Of a DNA stretch of 36,288 nucleotides, positions 1-9,064 are shown in pieces (position 1 is the first letter of the stretch; the number at the start of each line of letters is the position of its first letter). The notes under the pieces are model-generated. The model made no database searches. It saw only the letters and a list, made by a program, of their open reading frames with translations, and was not told where the DNA came from. The DNA is from Chitinophagaceae bacterium (GTDB lineage Bacteria; Bacteroidota; Bacteroidia; Chitinophagales; Chitinophagaceae): NCBI GenBank assembly GCA_947372235.1, contig CANBSW010000028.1, forward strand, positions 1 through 36,288. Reading direction: 5' to 3'. A program made the position numbers and the translations under genes.

Positions 1-299
1 ATTTTAATTTTTATAGCACTTGATAATAGACTTTATATTCTTTCAATTGTATTCTCTGATCTATTATAACAATTAAAGTTACACAGATTAATACGTTATT
101 AGCCATGCTTTTTTGATCACATAAAAATTCTAATCTTATTGGAATTCTGATATCTCATAAATACAGATGTCTGGCCTTGGATCATATAATATATCTTAAT
201 AGGCCAACACAGAAAGAACTGATTGAGGTTGCACAAGAGAACGTAACTTCATTAATCACAATAGGTTTACTCTAAGCAGGATGTATTAAACGATTAAGT
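1..299. other. AT-rich leading intergenic stretch
   Basis: This stretch precedes the first complete gene. I find no convincing promoter, RNA gene or terminator in it. One stop-bounded frame on the plus strand (117-275, 53 codons, no ATG) reads like a protein tail, containing the residues RPTQKELIEVAQENVTSL before a TAA stop. It could be a decayed gene end, or chance. Nothing else stands out. Confidence 0.4.
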
Positions 300-1079
300 A
301 TGGCTCCTATCTTGGTATTGGTTTTTATGACAGCCGGAATAGTATTTTTTTTACTATATAAGAGACCGGTAAAAATGGCTGAACTACCTAATGGATATAG
401 AGAATTGTTGACAGAACATGTTGCTTTCTATCGTTCTATTGATGAAGCCGGAAAAATCCGGTTTGAAAAAAAAATCAAAGAATTGCTGGGTTATATTAAT
501 ATACATGGTGTAAAAACGGAAGTAACAGATCTGGACACCCTACTAATTGCTTCAAGTGGGGTGATCCCCATATTCGGATTCCCCGAATGGAAATACTATA
601 ACCTAAGAGATATACTGTTGTATCCCGGCTCTTTTGATGAGGTTGAGTTTAAAATAGATGGGGAAGGAACTGTATTAGGGATGGTTGGTAGTGGTACTAT
701 GCAACAGATGATGATTTTATCCAAACCTGCCTTATACAATGGTTTTGGTAATACATCAGATAAAGAAAACACAGGAATTCATGAATTCGTCCATTTATTG
801 GATAAGGAAGATGGTGATGTGGACGGTTTTCCGGCGGCATTACTTGAAAAGCAATATACCATTCCCTGGTTAAATTTGATTGCAGATACGATTGCGGAGA
901 TTAAAGGAGGAAGGTCTGATATCAACATATATGGTGTAAAAAACAAAGCAGAATTTTTCGCAGTTGCTGCAGAATATTTTTTTGAGCAGCCTGCGCTTTT
1001 TAAAAAGAATCACCCAGATTTATATAATCTGATGACAAAAATATTCGAACAGAATCCTCCGCATCTGTCCCAGTCATAA
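300..1079 (+). CDS. mtfA: MtfA-like zinc-dependent peptidase (M90 family)
   Basis: The 259-residue product has an N-terminal hydrophobic segment (about residues 3-20) followed by a soluble domain. It carries the zinc-binding motif HEFVH at residues 161-165 and a downstream AEFFAVAAEYFF segment (about 217-228) that matches the region supplying the third metal ligand in MtfA. Characterised MtfA is a zinc peptidase that also binds the glucose repressor Mlc (DgsA) in enterobacteria. Mlc is not expected here, so the partner is unknown. The membrane anchor is common in Bacteroidota members. The gene lies 22 bases upstream of the flavin oxidoreductase and probably shares its transcript. It looks unrelated to the carbohydrate locus. 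Family call is firm; physiological role is not. Confidence 0.88.
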   Translation: MAPILVLVFMTAGIVFFLLYKRPVKMAELPNGYRELLTEHVAFYRSIDEAGKIRFEKKIKELLGYINIHGVKTEVTDLDTLLIASSGVIPIFGFPEWKYYNLRDILLYPGSFDEVEFKIDGEGTVLGMVGSGTMQQMMILSKPALYNGFGNTSDKENTGIHEFVHLLDKEDGDVDGFPAALLEKQYTIPWLNLIADTIAEIKGGRSDINIYGVKNKAEFFAVAAEYFFEQPALFKKNHPDLYNLMTKIFEQNPPHLSQS

Positions 1080-1101
1080 CTTTACACATAAATCGTAATT
1101 C

Positions 1102-2133
1102 ATGGAATTAGGAATAGGGATGTTTGGCGATCTGAATGTAAAACCGAATGGAGAAATACAGGCAACAGGTGAACGCTTAAAAGAACTGATCGAAGAAATA
1201 AAATTGATGGATGAAACAGGCATTGATTTTTATGGCATTGGCGAACACCATCGTGCCGATTATGCAGTATCATCCCCCGAGATCATTCTTGCCGCAGCCG
1301 CAACAGTTACCAGGCGAATAAAACTGGGCAGTGCCGTTTCAGTTTTAAGTTCATCAGACCCGGTAAAATTGTATCAAAGTTTTGCCACTATCGATCAGTT
1401 GTCCAACGGAAGGGCAGAGCTAATGGCCGGGCGGGGCAGTTTTATTGAATCTTATCCACTATTTGGATATAATCTTGATGATTATGATGACCTGTTTGAA
1501 GAAAAACTTGACCTGTTACAACAGATCAACCAAACACAACGCATTACCTGGAAAGGAAAATTCAGACCGCCCCTCAATAACCAGTTAATATTACCAAGAG
1601 CAGTACATGATCATTTGAATATCTGGGTGGCAGTAGGAGGTACACCTGAATCGGTGGTAAGGGCCGCCAGACATGGATTGCCTGTTATGTTTGCGATCAT
1701 TGGCGGAGATCCTTCACAGTTTGCACCATTGTTCAAATATTATAAAGAGTTGTATCAGGAGTTTGGGCATGACATGAAAAAATTCAAGGTTGGCGTACAC
1801 ATGCATTCTTTTTTTGGAGAAGATAGTCAACAAACTGCTGATGCCTATTACCCGTTATATTCTGCACAAATGAACAGGGTAGGGAGCAGTCGCGGATGGC
1901 CACCTTATCAAAAGAAGCAATATGAAATTGGGCGGAGTGCCAAAGGGCATTTGATCATTGGCGATGTAAATCAAGCCATTGATAAAATACTGCATATGCA
2001 CGAGCTGTTTGGGCTAACCCGCTTTTCAGCGCATATGGACGTTGGAGGACCATCACATGCTTCGCTGATGAAATCAATAGAGATATACGGAACAAAAATT
2101 GCACCTAAAGTGAGGGCTGAATTACTGGGATAG
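1102..2133 (+). CDS. LLM-class flavin-dependent oxidoreductase (luciferase-like)
   Basis: The 343-residue protein has the bacterial luciferase-like monooxygenase fold. It opens with a beta strand (ELGIGMFGDL), then has the family segments FYGIGEHH at about 43-50, SSPEIILAAAA, RIKLGSAVSVLS, and DQLSNGRAELMAGRGS near residue 100, typical of FMN/F420-type LLM enzymes. No signal peptide is seen, so it is cytoplasmic. Substrate cannot be read from sequence; relatives oxidise alkanals, alkanesulfonates or unknown small molecules. It follows mtfA by 22 bases in the same orientation and is convergent with the minus-strand GH51 gene. The 85-base gap between them holds only AT-rich sequence with a weak stem near 2147-2157. 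Confidence 0.9.
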   Translation: MELGIGMFGDLNVKPNGEIQATGERLKELIEEIKLMDETGIDFYGIGEHHRADYAVSSPEIILAAAATVTRRIKLGSAVSVLSSSDPVKLYQSFATIDQLSNGRAELMAGRGSFIESYPLFGYNLDDYDDLFEEKLDLLQQINQTQRITWKGKFRPPLNNQLILPRAVHDHLNIWVAVGGTPESVVRAARHGLPVMFAIIGGDPSQFAPLFKYYKELYQEFGHDMKKFKVGVHMHSFFGEDSQQTADAYYPLYSAQMNRVGSSRGWPPYQKKQYEIGRSAKGHLIIGDVNQAIDKILHMHELFGLTRFSAHMDVGGPSHASLMKSIEIYGTKIAPKVRAELLG

Positions 2134-2218
2134 ATTATTAATAAGATTTTATTTTTTTAATATCAGTAATTGATTTTTCAATAGGACTCTTGATTTAATA
2201 ATGAAACTACAGCATATA

Positions 2219-4795
2219 TTATAATTTAAACTTCAACACCCTAAAAGAATAACCCGGTAATTCAATTAATGATTGTGTGGTTAAATCCACCATCGATTCT
2301 ACTGGCTTTACATTCTTATCAAGTGGGTTGCCTTGTAATAAATAACTGGTGCCTTTCAGATCTTTTAGTGGTAAAGATTTCATGTCAATCGAAGAATGAA
2401 CAGTAACCGGAAGCAGGTTTACTAATTTGACGATCAATAAATTGTTTTTTGTATCACGAACCACAGATATGCCAATGCGTTTTGATACAGCCTCCGTTTT
2501 TTCAGATAAAGAAACATTGGAAGGTAAGTATTCATTACCGGCATTCTGTCCATACAATTGCTGAACATAATAACTGACAGATGGCTTTACCTCTGTGTTG
2601 TTGAAATAGATCAGATCGGGGTTCCATTGGGTATGGTTTTCTTTTGCTAAGAGCGGAGCATAGGAAGCCATGCTCACCACATCCCCGTTACGTTCCAGAC
2701 TTGTGAGATAAAGTGCTTCTGAAAGTGCATTGTACAATGTATTACCCTTTGAGGCATACTCACCTAAATAAACTTTTGATTTATTTCTGTCGTAGCTGTC
2801 ATAGAAATACTGATTATGGATAAACCATCCCGGCTGTTCATAATAATGTTCATCAACCATAGGTACTTTCAATTTGGTTGCTATATCCCAGCCCTGTACA
2901 TAATCTGTTCCTTCATAAAACGGTCCTACTGTTCCAATAACTGTTATCTCAGGATGTGCTTTTCTCATGGCATTGTATATCATCGCAAAACGCTCTTCAA
3001 ATATATCTGTGATAAGATCTTCATTACCGATCCCAATATATTTCAGGTTGAAGGGTTTGGGGTGTCCTGAAGCTGCCCTGATTTTGCCCCATTTGGTAGA
3101 GATATCTCCATTTGCATACTCAACCAGATCTATTATATCCTGAACATATTCATTCATCTCACTCATGGGTAAGCCACCCTGCTGGCCAGCCCCGCCTGTT
3201 GCCGAATTTTGACAGGGCACACCGGCTGCCAATACAGGAACCGGCACAGCGCCAATATCTTCACAAAATTGAAAATATTCAAAGTAACCCAGCCCGGCAC
3301 TTTGGTGATAACCCCATAAGTTGCGCTGCGGTATGCGACTTTCCAAAGACCCGATCGTATTCTTCCAGCGATAGATATTACCAAGCCCATCTCCATGTGC
3401 AACACAACCACCCGGAAAACGAACAAAGCGTGGATGTATATCGGCAATGGCTTGAGCCAGATCAGTGCGAAGTCCGTTATTGCGGTTCTGGAAAGTATTT
3501 TTTGGGAACAAGGAAATCATATCCAGTGCCAGGCTTCCACTGGTCAGAGGTTTTAACTCCAACACTGCATGGTTATCATCTGTATCAGGGATAAGTGTTG
3601 CATTTAGTTTCTCCCAGGTTATTGATGTTGTGTTCAAAATAGTTTGAGCCAGTACTTTTCCATTTGTGTCAATCAGGCTAACCTGCATGCGGTTATCTGT
3701 ACCGGAAAGCTGTTTGGCAAACAATGATAAGGAGTAAGCCTGCCCTTTTTTTACAGAGATCCCATCAAAGCCGGAGTTAATTAGCGCTGCGCCAGGTTTC
3801 TCTACTGTTAATACTGCATAATGTGGATTATTTTTATGAATAGACGAACTATTCTCAATGGTAAATGTTGCATCAGATCCTTTTAACAGCCATGAATGTG
3901 TGGCAGTCCATAATTTATCTTTCCCTTCCTTATCACCGGTCGTGTATTCAAAATCTCTGTTCTGTATCAACTCTGCATACAAACCACCATCGGCTGCATA
4001 GTTTAGATCCTCAAAAAAAACACCCGTCAACAAATCACTGATAGGTTTGGCTTTTTGAGGCTGCAGGGTAATGGTAGCTGTTACCGGTTTTAAATCTTTG
4101 AATCTCTCAGCATCCTGCTTTGCATTCTCACTATAAAGAGTTTCCTGGTATTTCTTAACATCTGAGGTTCTGATAATTTTTTCAACTACTCCCCATGCTA
4201 CACGGTGTATCTGTCCGGTTGCTTTGCCTTCTTTTAAATCAAGGGTAACGCTTGGATTTCTATAGTGAGAAGAAATAATTTCAACAGGGTTGCTATAAGT
4301 CTTAAAATTACTGGTCGTTGAACGATAATACTTTTGATTTTTATCCTGATAGGTTATTGTGTATGTATTGTTATTCGATTGATAGGTAATCACAGGTGAA
4401 AGGCAATTAGCACCGGCATTTAAGCCTGGATAACTTTGCCGGCCCCAGTCTGTCAAATTACCTGAAGCTGCGTGTGCAAACACTTTGTCGTTAGCATTCA
4501 AACTCCATATGCAATGCCAGAGGCCATCTTTACCCAGCAATACAAAAGGATTGAACATCTTCTTTTCAGAACCCCATCTTCCATAATCGCTTTTCAAAAA
4601 ACCATATTCATTACCAATAGTTACCCAGTTAATCCGATCACTGCTCCAGGCAAAATGCAGCCCGTTATGGTTACTGTTCTTCAGCGTAGCATATGAGAAG
4701 AGATAAACTGAATCAGGATTATTTTTTCTACCGAAAGAATTTGTATCCTGCGTAAATAAAAAAAATATCGTTAATATGATTTGAATTGTTCGCAT
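2219..4795 (-). CDS. GH51 alpha-L-arabinofuranosidase with GH43-like N-terminal domain
   Basis: This 858-residue secreted protein (signal peptide about residues 1-20) would release terminal L-arabinofuranose. Residues about 28-215 look like part of a GH43-type beta-propeller: repeated aromatic and Asp-rich blades such as HFAWSSDRINW and GNLTDWG. Residues 251-284 start the GH51 unit, a jelly-roll (CBM4-like) occupies about 295-430, and the TIM barrel follows. The acid/base Glu is E592 in the IGIGNED motif; the nucleophile is E679 in VYLGEYAS. A C-terminal beta domain ends the protein. The N-terminal domain is only about 190 residues, too short for a five-bladed catalytic propeller, so it is probably a binding or vestigial module. 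The next minus-strand gene upstream is a CE15 esterase, 180 bases away across an inverted repeat. Confidence 0.92.
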   Translation of the reverse strand: MRTIQIILTIFFLFTQDTNSFGRKNNPDSVYLFSYATLKNSNHNGLHFAWSSDRINWVTIGNEYGFLKSDYGRWGSEKKMFNPFVLLGKDGLWHCIWSLNANDKVFAHAASGNLTDWGRQSYPGLNAGANCLSPVITYQSNNNTYTITYQDKNQKYYRSTTSNFKTYSNPVEIISSHYRNPSVTLDLKEGKATGQIHRVAWGVVEKIIRTSDVKKYQETLYSENAKQDAERFKDLKPVTATITLQPQKAKPISDLLTGVFFEDLNYAADGGLYAELIQNRDFEYTTGDKEGKDKLWTATHSWLLKGSDATFTIENSSSIHKNNPHYAVLTVEKPGAALINSGFDGISVKKGQAYSLSLFAKQLSGTDNRMQVSLIDTNGKVLAQTILNTTSITWEKLNATLIPDTDDNHAVLELKPLTSGSLALDMISLFPKNTFQNRNNGLRTDLAQAIADIHPRFVRFPGGCVAHGDGLGNIYRWKNTIGSLESRIPQRNLWGYHQSAGLGYFEYFQFCEDIGAVPVPVLAAGVPCQNSATGGAGQQGGLPMSEMNEYVQDIIDLVEYANGDISTKWGKIRAASGHPKPFNLKYIGIGNEDLITDIFEERFAMIYNAMRKAHPEITVIGTVGPFYEGTDYVQGWDIATKLKVPMVDEHYYEQPGWFIHNQYFYDSYDRNKSKVYLGEYASKGNTLYNALSEALYLTSLERNGDVVSMASYAPLLAKENHTQWNPDLIYFNNTEVKPSVSYYVQQLYGQNAGNEYLPSNVSLSEKTEAVSKRIGISVVRDTKNNLLIVKLVNLLPVTVHSSIDMKSLPLKDLKGTSYLLQGNPLDKNVKPVESMVDLTTQSLIELPGYSFRVLKFKL

Positions 4796-4862
4796 ATTGA
4801 TCTGCTCGTGTAAAGTTTTAAACGAAATAACTTAATGATCGCAAAGCCCAAGATAAAACAAT

Positions 4863-4957
4863 ATTTAACCGCAAGGACACAAGGGCAAAAAGGTTCGTTA
4901 AGAAAATATTTAAAAATCCTTGCCAACCCTTGCATCATTGCACCCTTGTAGTTAATT
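4863..4957. repeat. imperfect inverted repeat, CGCAAGG type (element A)
   Basis: The left arm starting with ATTTAACCGCAAGGACACAA and the right arm ending CACCCTTGTAGTTAAT are imperfect reverse complements. The loop region holds a second related CCTTGCC/CCCTTGC motif. It sits in the 180-base gap between the GH51 and CE15 genes. It shares the ACCGCAAGG core with element B (6423-6503) and is not followed by a T tract on either strand, so it does not look like a simple terminator. Confidence 0.6.
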
Positions 4958-4975
4958 TTTTCTGGAACTATCCTG

Positions 4976-6256
4976 TTACAGGTATTTTTTCATATAGTTA
5001 ATAAACAACGGCCAGTCTGAAGGAATGGTTCCATGTCCGCCTTTGTGCATATAGTAACCGAGTTTATTCATCAATGAAATATCGCCGGCTTCTGGCATTA
5101 CCGTTGTGCCCGGCCCTTTTTCTTTAAAAAGATGATACACAGGTTCTGCTCCTACGGCTGCAAGAAATTCTCCTTTTGGATCAGACCAATAATCGGTATC
5201 TCCTGTTTGAAGCAATAAAGGCCGCGGTGCCATCAGCGACACCAATGCATGCGCATCAAAAGGCAAACTGTTTACTTTGTTTGCATAAGTATGATAAGCT
5301 GGTGCAAACTGATAATAGTAGCGTGAGGTATCGGTAATGTGTTTGATGTTCTCTCCATAGTTACGTCGGCTGATAGCAGCACCGCCTTCGCCTGAACAAC
5401 TTGCGATCACCATTTTAAATCTTATATCATGCACTCCCGCCCATAAAACTGTTTTTCCCAAACGTGATGTTCCCTGTAATGCTACCCGTTTTGCATCTAT
5501 CTGTTTATCTGTTTCCAAATAATCCATCACCCGGCTAAGTCCCCATGCCCATGCGGAAATAGCACCCCACTCATCATCAGCGGGTAAAGATTGTCCGTGT
5601 TTCAGGTATTGGCTCCTGATACCATATTTCACACCTTCTTTAAAATCAGGTTCTATATCGCCATAATAAAACGTGGCAAATCCAATGCCTTGTGAAATAA
5701 ATTGCGATGGGTCCATCTTACCAAACCTTCCGGGTTGATCGGCTTTAATATGCTTTCCTTCTTTTGTCCAGGTATATCCTATTCTTACATCCGGATCATC
5801 CACTGCCTGACAATTGGCTACAAACGAAATATTTACCAGGAGCGGAACCGGTTTCGAAGTATTTACCGGAAGATAAACCAACAGGTCAAGTTTGTGATCG
5901 GATGTGTCTTTACCAAAATAAATGGTTACCTGTTTTCTGATTGCAGTACCATTTAATACAAGTGTACCCTTATCAAACAGATTGGCAGAGAGTGGTACAG
6001 CCGAAGGCATTTTACCATATTCGATGGCTTCCAGTAATTTCAAAAGTTCAGGTCGTCTTTTTTCAGTCCATGTTTTGGCATCTGTAATTTTCTTACCATT
6101 GCTTAGGGTGAGCAGATCGGGGAGTGTATAAGTTCCCACAGAATCTTCTTCGTAATTAACAGGAAACCCTGCAGAGGTTTTATTGAGTGTTTCTTTTTGA
6201 CAGAAACTAATAATGCTGCTTATCAGAAAAGCAATCAAAAACAATTCTTTTTTCAT
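4976..6256 (-). CDS. CE15 glucuronoyl esterase (first copy)
   Basis: The 426-residue secreted alpha/beta-hydrolase would cleave esters on glucuronic or 4-O-methylglucuronic acid, for example lignin-carbohydrate links. Signal peptide is about residues 1-19 (the Cys at 19 follows Phe, so it is a poor lipobox). The nucleophile is S264 in GTSRLGK; E290 in SCSGEGG and D334 in PFDAHAL are acid candidates; H408 in KGGHGT completes the triad. The acidic RRNYGEN segment after the Ser is also typical. The usual residue before the nucleophile in many relatives is Cys or Val; here it is Thr. Length is near the family norm. It is on the minus strand with GH51 and divergent from the MG2-like gene. A longer paralogue is at 23704-25251. 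Confidence 0.92.
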   Translation of the reverse strand: MKKELFLIAFLISSIISFCQKETLNKTSAGFPVNYEEDSVGTYTLPDLLTLSNGKKITDAKTWTEKRRPELLKLLEAIEYGKMPSAVPLSANLFDKGTLVLNGTAIRKQVTIYFGKDTSDHKLDLLVYLPVNTSKPVPLLVNISFVANCQAVDDPDVRIGYTWTKEGKHIKADQPGRFGKMDPSQFISQGIGFATFYYGDIEPDFKEGVKYGIRSQYLKHGQSLPADDEWGAISAWAWGLSRVMDYLETDKQIDAKRVALQGTSRLGKTVLWAGVHDIRFKMVIASCSGEGGAAISRRNYGENIKHITDTSRYYYQFAPAYHTYANKVNSLPFDAHALVSLMAPRPLLLQTGDTDYWSDPKGEFLAAVGAEPVYHLFKEKGPGTTVMPEAGDISLMNKLGYYMHKGGHGTIPSDWPLFINYMKKYL

Positions 6257-6590
6257 ATGGCAATCTATGTTTTGCAGGAGCTATAGAATTTGCCCGGCAA
6301 TGATTTATTAGTATGGCTTAATAAATTTATTATATCCCCGTTGATTAAAGTAATTTATTGTTGGGAACGTTTGCGTTGGGTTATGCGGATCCCTTTAGGG
6401 TCTGCTTCAATCCATTTCATGAGATTTAACCGCAAGGGCGCAATGACGCAAAGTTTCGGCAAATTTATTATTGAAAAACATAGCGTACCCTTGCGGTTAA
6501 ATCTACTCCACAAATACAGATTTCTAAAATCTAACGGGAATGTTCGTAAATTCAGTTTTCTATATTCCAATGGCATCAAATCAAATCTGA
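6257..6590. other. 334-base divergent intergenic region
   Basis: This gap separates the minus-strand CE15 from the plus-strand MG2-like gene, so it should contain promoters for both. I can only point to a near-match to the Bacteroidota -7 box (AACGTTTG, 6366-6373) with a TTG at 6341-6343 that is too far upstream to be convincing. It also holds the short palindrome CCCTTTAGGG at 6391-6400 and inverted repeat element B (6423-6503). No coding sequence is supported in it. Confidence 0.4.
6423..6503. repeat. inverted repeat with perfect 16-base arms (element B)
   Basis: The left arm GATTTAACCGCAAGGG (6423-6438) and the right arm CCCTTGCGGTTAAATC (6488-6503) are exact reverse complements separated by 49 bases. 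The spacer begins with CGCAATGACGCAAAG, continuing a GCAA/GCAAAG rhythm that recurs in elements A and D. It lies between divergent genes and has no T tract, so it is unlikely to be a terminator. Confidence 0.85.
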
Positions 6591-9020
6591 ATGCAGAAAC
6601 GATTGTTATTCACTTTATTTTTTATTGCAGGATTGATTTCTTCACAACTACTTGCACAAACAATTCCCGACATTACCGATTCTTTGCCAACTAAAATGGA
6701 ATGGTATGGTATCTCAAAAAAACCTTCGCTTCTTTTTGTTCATTTCGACAAGAATGTTTACACGAGCAATGAACAGGCTTGGTTTACAGCCTATCTTTTA
6801 TCAAGTAAGATTCCTTTCGATAAGTATCATACACTGGTAGTAAATCTAATCAGGGATGACGACAGTGCCGTGCTTTCAAACGAAAAATTTGTAATGGGAA
6901 ATGCATTCTCGTTTGGAAGCATGAAATTGCCCGACTCACTATTGCCCGGTAATTACAGTTTGCATGTGTACACCAATGTGCTATCAGATGGTCGGCCGCA
7001 AACTTCTTTTGTTCAACCCATTACTATCAAATCTGCCATTGAATCGCGATTTACGGCATCTCTGAAAATAGCAGAAAAAATAGGCGGGAATGGTGATTCT
7101 GCTGCACTGGTTTTTAAAGCATCGGCTAAAGATATTCTTACCCTGGCCTCTAATACAACGATTTCTTATACTTTAGGAAATGGGAAAAAACAATTGGGAG
7201 GTAGCCTTACATCAAATATTTATGGAGAGGCAAATTTTAAAGTACCCATACGGCAACTTGATATCACCAATAACCGGTTGCGTTTGAAAGCAACTTTTCA
7301 AAAAGAAACAAAACGCCTGGAATTATTGCTTCCTGTAAATAACAACAAAGCAATTGTGAAATTTTTTCCGGAAGGAGGTACACTCTCTGTCGGAAACACT
7401 GCAACAGTAGGTTGGGAAGTAAGGGATGCTTATGGCGAGCCCTTACAGATCAGCGGTATATTATTTCGAAACGGAAAGGCAATGGATACTCTGCAAACCA
7501 ATAGTTTTGGAATGGGCAGGTTAGTAGTGAGCCCGGATGAAGGGGTGCATTATCATATAAAACTTGCCAAAAAAGGACAGGAAGAAACAGAATACCCTTT
7601 GCCCCAGGCAACAGAAAAAAAACTTTCCATATCATTATCGAAAGCGGTTTGTTTTGATACACTTGTTTTTCGTGCAGAGGATAGGCAGCATGGACGGTTT
7701 TCTGTGATAATACATAACTACACAGAAACATTTCTCAATTTCCCGATCAACCTGAATAAGTTCACCACAAAAATATATCGTGTTCCTTTAACCGATGTCC
7801 CCAAAGGAATTCAAACGCTTACCATACTGGACAGTATTGGACGACCGGTTGCAGAACGATTGTTTTTTGCACATTTTGATAAACGAACAGAAGTACTGAT
7901 TAAAACAAACCAGGAAGAATATGCCACAAGACAAAAAGTTACGCTAAGCCTGCAACTAAAAGATGCTTCGGGCAATCCTTTGAATGGATTGGTTTCAGTA
8001 GCCTGTGTTCAGAATAACAGGATAGACCCGCGAAAGATGGCAGATATTGAAAGCTATACATACCTGAACAGCGAACTCGCATCCCTTCCTTTTAAAAAAG
8101 ATCCACTGGGTACTGATGAAGATAATATCAGTTTTATAGAAGATATTTTATTGATAAAAGGTTGGAGGCGTTATACATGGAAGGATATGTTGCTTACCAG
8201 GGCAGAAGATACCCTGCAAAATATTTCATCAGTGTTATTTAAAGGAACCGTTACAAAGTCAGAGAAACCGCTGAAAAAACCGATGACGGTTTCAACATTA
8301 AGTACTCAAGGTGTTGAATCTTTTCAAACAGACAGCACTGGTAAGTTTGAACTGCAAAAAGAACAGCTTACTACTTCTCCCTGGAATAAAGTATTTATCT
8401 ATCTGTCCGACAAAAACAAAGCCAGTTACCAGATTACAATAAAAGATCCGTATCAGGAATTTTCTAAAACACTTGCCCGCGGGTTATCCTATTCACCCTT
8501 TGACGCAGGTGTTACTGAAAAAAATAGCGAAAATTTGGTATTGAAAAAAGGTGAAAGGGCAGAAGTATTGCAGGAAGTGATTGTACGGTCTGGTAAACAA
8601 GACAACTTTGTTTCATACCAGAAAAATGAATGTGGCGATTATGTTTGCCCTTATAATATTCTGAATTGCCCCAATCATCCTTTTGGCGGAACATTACCAA
8701 TTGCAGGTCACCGGTATAGAATTCCTAATGGTCCCGAAACCGTGTATGCTGGCTGTACCCCGCAAAACAACCAGCTAAGCTTTTTGCAGGGCATTTATAC
8801 CGCCAGAGAATTTTATCAAACAGATTATGCAAAACTCGGGCCTTCAGAACAAGTGTTTTCATCAACCCTTTATTGGAATTATTCGGTAGGCGTTGGAACC
8901 AACAAACCACAAGAACTTAGCTTTTATACAAGCGATATCGCCGGAAAATTCAAAGTGATTGTTCAGGGGGTAACTTCCACGGGAGTGGTGCATGGTGAGT
9001 ATGTGTTCAATGTTCGTTAG
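6591..9020 (+). CDS. secreted MG2/macroglobulin-like protein of unknown function
   Basis: The 809-residue protein has a signal peptide (1-22, ending LLAQ). An MG2-type domain lies at about residues 45-145: FVHFDKNVYTSNEQAWFTAY, then LPDSLLPGNYSLHVYT. More beta-sandwich repeats follow, then a region containing LIKGWRRYTW near 521-530 and a carboxypeptidase-regulatory-like segment at about 548-592. The phrase AEVLQEVIVR (657-666) resembles the linker that precedes a TonB plug, but no plug or barrel follows. Instead there is a Cys-containing tail (C681, C686, C693, C722) ending in a beta-rich GKFKVIVQG...GEYVFNVR segment. Similar large proteins are common and uncharacterised in Bacteroidota. No thioester motif is seen. 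Its place beside the carbohydrate genes may be incidental. Function unknown. Confidence 0.72.
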   Translation: MQKRLLFTLFFIAGLISSQLLAQTIPDITDSLPTKMEWYGISKKPSLLFVHFDKNVYTSNEQAWFTAYLLSSKIPFDKYHTLVVNLIRDDDSAVLSNEKFVMGNAFSFGSMKLPDSLLPGNYSLHVYTNVLSDGRPQTSFVQPITIKSAIESRFTASLKIAEKIGGNGDSAALVFKASAKDILTLASNTTISYTLGNGKKQLGGSLTSNIYGEANFKVPIRQLDITNNRLRLKATFQKETKRLELLLPVNNNKAIVKFFPEGGTLSVGNTATVGWEVRDAYGEPLQISGILFRNGKAMDTLQTNSFGMGRLVVSPDEGVHYHIKLAKKGQEETEYPLPQATEKKLSISLSKAVCFDTLVFRAEDRQHGRFSVIIHNYTETFLNFPINLNKFTTKIYRVPLTDVPKGIQTLTILDSIGRPVAERLFFAHFDKRTEVLIKTNQEEYATRQKVTLSLQLKDASGNPLNGLVSVACVQNNRIDPRKMADIESYTYLNSELASLPFKKDPLGTDEDNISFIEDILLIKGWRRYTWKDMLLTRAEDTLQNISSVLFKGTVTKSEKPLKKPMTVSTLSTQGVESFQTDSTGKFELQKEQLTTSPWNKVFIYLSDKNKASYQITIKDPYQEFSKTLARGLSYSPFDAGVTEKNSENLVLKKGERAEVLQEVIVRSGKQDNFVSYQKNECGDYVCPYNILNCPNHPFGGTLPIAGHRYRIPNGPETVYAGCTPQNNQLSFLQGIYTAREFYQTDYAKLGPSEQVFSSTLYWNYSVGVGTNKPQELSFYTSDIAGKFKVIVQGVTSTGVVHGEYVFNVR

Positions 9021-9064
9021 GATAAAAATTACTGCCAAGATGAAGATATAAGCGTAATAAATAA

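Noticed and set aside
3112..3594. 160-codon open frame on the plus strand inside GH51
   Set aside because: It lies fully antisense to the clearly coding GH51 gene, has no signal or domain, and its composition (many His, Ser, Pro, Arg) is typical of a shadow frame.
6341..6373. TTG ... AACGTTTG as a promoter for the MG2-like gene
   Set aside because: The gap is 22 bases and the -7 box has a mismatch in its first base; more than 200 bases of leader would follow.
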